In this document: positions 38,353 to 43,377 of the stretch, piece by piece
How the letters are laid out: each line of letters begins with the position of its first letter
How positions within the stretch are numbered: the stretch's first letter is position 1
Assembly: GCA_002729515.1 (NCBI GenBank)
Contig: PBYF01000067.1
Coordinates: forward strand, 1 to 43,377
Reading direction: 5' to 3'
DNA: 43,377 nt
From: Deltaproteobacteria bacterium
Lineage (GTDB): Bacteria; Myxococcota_A; UBA9160; SMWR01
The notes under the pieces: generated by a model
Told to the model about the DNA's origin: nothing
The model's input: only the letters and a program-made list of their open reading frames with translations
Databases searched by the model: none
Translations under genes and position numbers: made by a program

Positions 38353-39432
38353 CTACGTGACGTCCGTACGACCCCGCTTCTTGAGTTCTACCACGACCGT
38401 ACGAACGGCTGGGCTGCGCTCGAGTTTCGTGACCAGCAACACATCGGGAGTGTCGATCACCGCGAGTCCCTCGACACCCAGGAGGGCAACTGCCCTGCGA
38501 TCGCCCCATACGAGGTTCCCGCCCCGATCATCGAACAACAGGTCCCCTCCGAGCACCTTCGTCCCGCCGGGGGAAACGCCGAGCTCCTCGGCCAGGGATA
38601 GCCACGTTCCCACATCGCTCCAGTGAAAGGACACCGGAAGCGTCCACACCGTGCGGCTGCGCTCCATCACCGCCACGTCGATCGGCAGGCTAGGAGCACG
38701 CCGATAGGCCCGCTCCACCGCCTGCCCGGTGCGTGCCCGCGGAGAGTCCCGCAGGGGGCCGAGCGCCCGGTGCAGCTCGGGCGCGCAGCGCTCCACCTCA
38801 GCCAGGATCGAACGGGCGCGAAACACGAAGATGCCTGCATTCCAGAGGAAACCGCCCTGCTTCGCGTAACGCCGCGCCCGCGCGGGGCTCGGCTTCTCGA
38901 CGAAGCGCCGCACCCGTCGGAGGCCAGGATGGGCGCGCCCGACCGCCTCTCCCACCTGAATATAACCATAACCGGTCTCGATCCGCGTCGGAGTAACACC
39001 GAGGGTAACGAGCGCGCCCTCCGCCCGTGCGGCCCGCGCAGCCCGGCGAATCGCGTCCGCAAACGCCTTCGTATCCGGGATGCGGTGATCGGCGGGTAGT
39101 ATCGCCACGACGCCCTCCGGATCGTGGGCCGCGATGTGTTGGGCTGCGAAGGCCACCGCCATCGCCGTGTTGCGCCGCCGCGGCTCGACCAAGACGCGTG
39201 CTGCCGGAAGCCCCGTCACCCGCCGGACGGCCCGGGCGTGCTCGGTCCCGCACACGACCCACACCGAGTCGCGGCTCGCGAAGCGACGCGCCCGCGAATG
39301 AGTGGCTTCGAGTAGAGAGCGGCCATCGACCACCCGCAGGAAAGGCTTCGGACGCTTCTGCCGCGAAGCGGGCCAGAAACGCTCCCCGGCTCCACCGGCA
39401 AGGATCACGGCGTGAAGACGACCGCGAGCCAT
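38353..39432 (-). CDS. manC: Mannose-1-phosphate guanylyltransferase, monofunctional
   Basis: 359 residues from ATG 39432, whose last base is shared with the ugd stop (TGATG). Nucleotidyltransferase motif AVILAGGAGERFWPASRQKRPKPF carries the GGxGxRxxP...PK signature; EPRRRNTAMAVAF and FVEKPSPARARRY are typical of GMP/ManC. It makes GDP-mannose from GTP and mannose-1-phosphate for surface polysaccharide. The C-terminal isomerase domain of bifunctional ManC is absent. The frame before 39432 is a shadow of ugd. Confidence 0.92.
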   Translation of the reverse strand: MARGRLHAVILAGGAGERFWPASRQKRPKPFLRVVDGRSLLEATHSRARRFASRDSVWVVCGTEHARAVRRVTGLPAARVLVEPRRRNTAMAVAFAAQHIAAHDPEGVVAILPADHRIPDTKAFADAIRRAARAARAEGALVTLGVTPTRIETGYGYIQVGEAVGRAHPGLRRVRRFVEKPSPARARRYAKQGGFLWNAGIFVFRARSILAEVERCAPELHRALGPLRDSPRARTGQAVERAYRRAPSLPIDVAVMERSRTVWTLPVSFHWSDVGTWLSLAEELGVSPGGTKVLGGDLLFDDRGGNLVWGDRRAVALLGVEGLAVIDTPDVLLVTKLERSPAVRTVVVELKKRGRTDVT

Positions 39433-40742
39433 CAGCGGCCGACGCAGACGTACACGAACCCCTGCCGGCGCATCGGTTCTGGATCGTAGATGTTGCGCAG
39501 ATCCACGATCACGGGCTTTTTCAGCAGGTCCTTCACACGACCCAGATCGAGCATCCTGAACTGGTTCCACTCTGTCACGAGAACCAGGGCATCGGCATCC
39601 CGACAGGCGGCATAGGCATCCTCGCACATCTCCACGTCCCGAAGCACGCTGCTGGCGGCGTCCATGGCCGCGGGGTCGAAGGCGCACACCTGGGCACCGC
39701 GTTCCTGAAGCCCGCGCGCGATGTCGATGGAGGGAGCATCGCGGATGTCATCGGTCTCCGGCTTGAAGGACAGACCGAGCAGTGCGACGCGACACCCCGC
39801 CACGCCCCCATCGAGCGCACCGACAATTTTTTCCACCATGCGTCCCCGGCGCCCCCGGTTCGCCCGGATCACCGCCTCAACGATCTGAAAGTCGTCTCCG
39901 AGCGAGCGCGCGAAGTGCGCCAGTGAATCCGTGTCCTTGGGAAAGCAGGAACCGCCGAAGCCCGGGCCCGCGTGCAGGAACTTGCCGCCGATACGTCGGT
40001 CGAGCCCCATGGCCCGGGCGACGGCCTGGACGTCGGCGCCGACCCGCTCGCAGAGGTCTGCGATCTCGTTGATGAAGGCGATCTTCGTGGCGAGGAAGGC
40101 GTTCGCGGCGTACTTCGTCAGTTCGGCGGTCGCAACGTCCGTGATCACCACCGGGGTCTCGTTCAGGTAGAGCGGGCGGTAGACGTCCCGAAGAATCGCC
40201 TTCGCCTCTTCGTCGTCAGCACCGATCACGACACGGTCCGGCCGCATGAAATCGCCGATCGCTGCGCCCTCGCGGAGGAACTCCGGGTTGGACGCCACGC
40301 TGAAGTGCGCGATGCTCCCGCGCGCTTCGACCTCCTCCTGAACCCAACTTCTCACCTTCACGGCCGTGCCGACGGGCACCGTGCTCTTGGTCACGATCAC
40401 CTTGTAGCCATCGAGGTGTCGGCCAATTTCCCGTGCGACCGCCTCCACCGCCGAGAGGTCGGTGGAGCCGTCCGATTGCGATGACGTCGGCACCGCGATC
40501 AGGACCACGAGCGAGGAATCGATGGCCGCCGGAGTGTCGGTCGTAAACGCGAGCCGTCCCGCCTCCGCGTTGCGCTGGACCAGACCCTCGAGCCCGGGCT
40601 CGTAGATGGGGATGCTCCCGTCCTTCAGGCCGCCGATCTTCGCCTCGTCATTGTCCGTGCAAACCACGTGAATGCCGAACTCCGCAAAGCAGGCACCCGT
40701 GACCAGACCGACGTAGCCGGTTCCGATGACGCAGAGGTTCAC
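39432..40742 (-). CDS. ugd: UDP-glucose 6-dehydrogenase
   Basis: 436 residues from GTG 40742 (AAGGA nine bases upstream). NAD-binding LCVIGTGYVGLVTGACFAE, the UDP-sugar/NAD hinge VTKSTVPVGTA, the catalytic Cys in GFGGSCFPKDTDSL and the C-terminal SFKPETDDIRDAPS are diagnostic. It oxidises UDP-glucose to UDP-glucuronate for polysaccharide. GDP-mannose dehydrogenase (AlgD) is a close relative; the EFLREG and motif set fit UGD better but the substrate is not certain from sequence. It is next to the manC-like gene. Confidence 0.93.
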   Translation of the reverse strand: MNLCVIGTGYVGLVTGACFAEFGIHVVCTDNDEAKIGGLKDGSIPIYEPGLEGLVQRNAEAGRLAFTTDTPAAIDSSLVVLIAVPTSSQSDGSTDLSAVEAVAREIGRHLDGYKVIVTKSTVPVGTAVKVRSWVQEEVEARGSIAHFSVASNPEFLREGAAIGDFMRPDRVVIGADDEEAKAILRDVYRPLYLNETPVVITDVATAELTKYAANAFLATKIAFINEIADLCERVGADVQAVARAMGLDRRIGGKFLHAGPGFGGSCFPKDTDSLAHFARSLGDDFQIVEAVIRANRGRRGRMVEKIVGALDGGVAGCRVALLGLSFKPETDDIRDAPSIDIARGLQERGAQVCAFDPAAMDAASSVLRDVEMCEDAYAACRDADALVLVTEWNQFRMLDLGRVKDLLKKPVIVDLRNIYDPEPMRRQGFVYVCVGR

Positions 40743-40830
40743 GCCGATTCGTCCTTCCCGAAAGTTCTGGTCCCGTTCTGCCGGATGAGACATCCGGACG
40801 CACCCGTTGCGAGCATCCGCTCGAACGGCG

Positions 40831-41268
40831 TCACCGTGACTCACTCCGGCGACGTCCCGCAGCTCTTTCCTGGGCCTCGAGACCGGCTTCGACCATGATC
40901 TGCATCAGCTCCCGAAAGGTCGTCCGCGCCTGCCATCCGAGCTCCTCGCGCGCTTTGGTCGGATCGGCCAAGAGAGTGTCCACCTCGGCGGGCAGCATGA
41001 ACGCCGGATCCGTGCGCAGGAAGTCGTCTGTGTCGAGCCCGACGTGCTCGAATGCAAATTCGACGCACTGGCGTACCGAGTGGTGCAGTCCGGAGCCGAC
41101 CACGAAATCGGCGGGTTCATCCCGCTGGAGCATCCTCCAGATGGCCTCGATGTATTCCTTCGCATAGCCCCAGTCGCGCTGGGTGGCCGTGTTTCCGAGC
41201 CGCAGCTCGGCAAGACAAGAGCCGTCCTGTCCGGTGATGTCCGTGATGAGCGCGACGTCCGAGGTCAC
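40831..41268 (-). pseudogene. gmd: GDP-mannose 4,6-dehydratase (gmd) remnant with an internal in-frame deletion
   Basis: 145 residues where Gmd has about 320-370. The N-terminal stub ALITDITGQDGSCLAEL matches the Gmd start (ITGQDGSYLAE), then the sequence jumps in frame to the C-terminal part: LRLGNTATQRDWGYAKEYIEA, then AEVDTLLADPTKAREELGWQ, all typical of Gmd. About 170-190 middle residues, including the catalytic Ser-Tyr-x-x-x-Lys, are gone, and the first Gly of the GxxGxxG loop is Asp. It cannot be an active dehydratase. It overlaps the WecA-like gene's stop in ATGA and lies 88 bases upstream of ugd. Confidence 0.85.
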
Positions 41269-42362
41269 GACTCCTCCTCCTCGACCTGGGCGGCGGCAGG
41301 CTCCGGGTCCGCGATGCCATCCGCACCAAAGGGAAGTACCCCGAGATTCGAGAGCAGCCTCAGGGTGAGAAGCAGGACGACCACCAGACAGGCAGCCGCC
41401 ACGTATCCATGGAGATCCGTAAAGGAAACGGCGATCAGCGCGAAGCAGGCCGTGAAGAAGTAGAACTGGAGAACGGCTCCCCGGGCGGATGCACCCCGGG
41501 CCAGCAGGCGGTGATGAATGTGCAGCTGATCGGCACGGAAGGGGTTTCTCCCCGTGCGCGCCCGCCGCAGGATCGAGAGACCCGTGTCGATGATCGGAAC
41601 GGCCAGCGCGAGTAGGGGCACGACGAAGGTGATCACCGTGACCTGCCGGTAGCCCTCGAGCGAGAGCAGCGCGAGCATATAGCCCGTGAAGAGTGCGCCC
41701 GTGTCTCCCAGGAAGATCCGCGCCGGTGGGAAATTGAAGGGCAGGAAGCCAAGCAGGCTTCCGAGCAACGCAAGTCCGATGCAGAAGCCGAACAGTTCGC
41801 CCGCCTGGGCAAGGATCACGATGAGCGCAACGCAGATGATCGCACTCACGCCCGTGGCCAGCCCGTCTAGACCGTCAATCAGATTCACGGCGTTGGTGAT
41901 ACCGACGATCCAGAGAACTGACGTGATCCACACCACGGGGGTCGGGAGCATGAAGCTGACGTGGGAGATAGGCTCGGTGAAGTGGCCCATCTGGAAGCCT
42001 GACGCGATCGCGACGACGGCCGCGGTCAGCTGCCCCGTAAATTTTGCAGTGGCGCCCAGACCGTAGCGATCATCCCAGACGCCGAGCATCAGGATGATCG
42101 CACCCCCAAGCAGCATCCCCATGAGGTGAGAAGAGGCGACCGGCGGCTCCTCGATCCTCAAGGCGACAAAGAGGCCGATCGAGAAGCCCCCTGCCACGGC
42201 AAGGCCACCGAGCAGCGGAATTCCGACTCGATGGGCCACTGAGCGCTCGCTGGGCCGATCGATGACACCCAGACTCTCGGCCAGCCGCCGCACCACCGGC
42301 GTCAGCAGCGCCGTGGCAACTCCAGCGACGAGAAGAGGTGTGGCGATTCCGAGCACTTCCAT
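41265..42362 (-). CDS. WecA/TagO/MraY-family phosphoglycosyltransferase
   Basis: 365 residues from ATG 42362, with about ten to eleven membrane helices. Diagnostic motifs: DRPSERSVAHRVGIPLLGGLA, GVWDDRYGL (DDxxxL), NAVNLIDGLDGLATG, PARIFLGDTGALF and the HIHH motif (QLHIHHRLL) that marks WecA-type rather than MraY. It attaches a sugar-1-phosphate to undecaprenyl phosphate to start a repeat unit of polysaccharide, at the cytoplasmic face of the inner membrane. The C-terminal ~30 residues are acidic. The frame before 42362 is not conserved. Confidence 0.92.
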   Translation of the reverse strand: MEVLGIATPLLVAGVATALLTPVVRRLAESLGVIDRPSERSVAHRVGIPLLGGLAVAGGFSIGLFVALRIEEPPVASSHLMGMLLGGAIILMLGVWDDRYGLGATAKFTGQLTAAVVAIASGFQMGHFTEPISHVSFMLPTPVVWITSVLWIVGITNAVNLIDGLDGLATGVSAIICVALIVILAQAGELFGFCIGLALLGSLLGFLPFNFPPARIFLGDTGALFTGYMLALLSLEGYRQVTVITFVVPLLALAVPIIDTGLSILRRARTGRNPFRADQLHIHHRLLARGASARGAVLQFYFFTACFALIAVSFTDLHGYVAAACLVVVLLLTLRLLSNLGVLPFGADGIADPEPAAAQVEEEES

Positions 42363-42402
42363 GACCCGTCTCGGTGCGGCCTCCCCGGCTGGGGCAGTCA
42401 CC

Positions 42403-43377
42403 TTAGCTCGTGTAACCGTAGCGACCCACGGAGAGATGAGCCCCGTTGAGTACAAGGCCCAGTAGGTGCCGCCGGTCCAGGAGATCGAGCGTAGCCTCCA
42501 GGTCTTGCTGGACCGTCACGTCCGCACGCACGATCAACACGAAGCCGTCGGTGAGTTCGGCGACGGCCTTCGCGTCGGGAACTCCAAGCGCCGCAGGCGT
42601 GTCGAGGATCACCCGATCGTAACGTTTCGTCATCTCTTCCATGAGGTCCCGCATTCTGGGTGAGCCCAGGAGTTCCGACGGGTTATTGGGCCGGCCACGC
42701 ACGGCAAGCACGTCGAGGTTCATTCCCTCGACCCTGACGATCGCCTGTTCGAGGGTTACCCCCCCAGAAAGAACCTCTGCGATACCGGCTTCGGGCAACA
42801 GTCCGAGCGCAGCGTGCACCGTGGGCCTTCGCATGTCGCAGTCGACTAGCAGGACGCGACGCCCCACGCTCATCGCGGTGACTAGCGCCAAGTTGATTGC
42901 CGCCGTAGTCTTGCCTTCCCCAGCAAGTGGACTGGAGACGGCGATCGTCCGCAGGGGCTGCTCCTTGCGGAGCGCATCGAGGCGACCGCGCAGCGCACGA
43001 AACTGCTCGGCCACCTGAGAATCGGGCTGCAGCATGGAAATACGCCGCTTGTTCACCCCCACCGGCGTGTCGAGGGACGGCTCCCGTCCGAAGCGGCGAC
43101 GCAGGCGCTCGAGCAGAGACACCGACTTCGACTGAGCCGGGGGCACCCGCACGCTGGGCGGCGCCGGGGATGCCGGCTCGGTGGACGGTGCCGGGAACAA
43201 CTCAACCGCGGATGCCGATTCGGTGGACTGTGCCGGGAACAACTCAACCGCGGATGCCGATTCGGTGGACTGTGCCCGAGACGATTCGACCGGAGATTCC
43301 GACTCCGCAGACGGTGCCGTGGCTGCCGGCTCGGTGGACAGCGGCTCCGTGGCTGCCGGCTCGGTGGACGGCGCCGA
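42403..43377 (-). CDS. Bacterial tyrosine-kinase/CpsD-type ATPase, partial (5' end outside window)
   Basis: The frame is open to the window edge, so at least 324 residues are visible. C-terminal P-loop domain (about last 210 residues): SSPLAGEGKTTAAINLA (Walker A), RRVLLVDCDMRRPT (Walker A'), DRVILDTPAALG (Walker B), the BY-kinase set. The tail ends in GRYGYTS, with two tyrosines as a short Tyr cluster. N-terminal to this, a long Pro/Ser/Thr/Glu/Ala-rich linker has repeats (PSTEPA, AVELFPAQSTESAS). It should control polysaccharide export or chain length; no membrane helix (Wzz-type) is in the visible part. Confidence 0.85.
   Translation of the reverse strand, partial: SAPSTEPAATEPLSTEPAATAPSAESESPVESSRAQSTESASAVELFPAQSTESASAVELFPAPSTEPASPAPPSVRVPPAQSKSVSLLERLRRRFGREPSLDTPVGVNKRRISMLQPDSQVAEQFRALRGRLDALRKEQPLRTIAVSSPLAGEGKTTAAINLALVTAMSVGRRVLLVDCDMRRPTVHAALGLLPEAGIAEVLSGGVTLEQAIVRVEGMNLDVLAVRGRPNNPSELLGSPRMRDLMEEMTKRYDRVILDTPAALGVPDAKAVAELTDGFVLIVRADVTVQQDLEATLDLLDRRHLLGLVLNGAHLSVGRYGYTS
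43189..43272. repeat. 42-bp perfect tandem duplication in the kinase linker
   Basis: Copies at 43189-43230 and 43231-43272 are identical. They encode the 14-residue unit AVELFPAQSTESAS (circularly permuted start) in the linker of the tyrosine-kinase-type protein. A looser repeat (tgccggctcggtggac) recurs at about 43171, 43325 and 43351. Confidence 0.85.

Overview
The window is GC-rich, densely packed bacterial chromosome. Almost every gene lies on the minus strand; only three genes (a two-gene 2-oxoacid:ferredoxin oxidoreductase operon and an acyl-CoA synthetase) are on the plus strand. The combination xerC-hslV-hslU-argB, ferredoxin-dependent TCA enzymes, a dimeric glycyl-tRNA synthetase, many TPR lipoproteins, NtrB/NtrC-type regulators and abundant GTG/TTG starts suggests a deltaproteobacterial-grade lineage (Myxococcota/Desulfobacterota/Binatota-like). 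This is inferred from gene content and order; no rRNA is present to confirm it. No tRNA, rRNA, CRISPR array or insertion sequence was found.

Layout, left to right. 1-2.1 kb: a direct repeat, then a minus-strand set of two ECF-like sigma factors and a 62-residue protein. 2.2-6.1 kb: a tightly overlapping minus operon of a TPR lipoprotein, a RodZ-like HTH membrane protein, recO, glycyl-tRNA synthetase and a small lipoprotein. 6.4-9.3 kb: korA-korB (plus). 9.3-15.4 kb: a convergent minus run of aspS, icd, mdh, sucC and sucD, so most of an oxidative TCA segment is here with ferredoxin-linked 2-oxoglutarate oxidation as the probable missing step. 15.5-18.3 kb: a GAF-GGDEF diguanylate cyclase divergent from a medium-chain-type acyl-CoA synthetase, with a hairpin between them. 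18.4-26.8 kb: an arginine block (argB, argF, argG) interrupted by an unusual cassette of a J-domain/TPR protein, a short DnaK without its lid, and a PAS pseudokinase; a YCF48-type lipoprotein follows argG. 26.9-31.1 kb: dprA, xerC, hslV and hslU. 31.2-38.3 kb: a LysM protein, a large TPR lipoprotein, an NtrC-type regulator with its kinase, and a CRP-family regulator. 38.4-43.4 kb: a surface-polysaccharide locus (manC-like, ugd, an internally deleted gmd remnant, a WecA/TagO-type phosphoglycosyltransferase and the C-terminal part of a tyrosine-kinase-type ATPase cut by the window edge).

Points most worth checking are: the start region of hslV, triplicated as a 39-bp tandem repeat that copied the xerC-hslV junction; the mini-DnaK/J-TPR/PAS-pseudokinase cassette inside the arg genes; the in-frame gmd deletion remnant; and a family of perfect C-run/G-run palindromes that recur just downstream of minus-strand genes.
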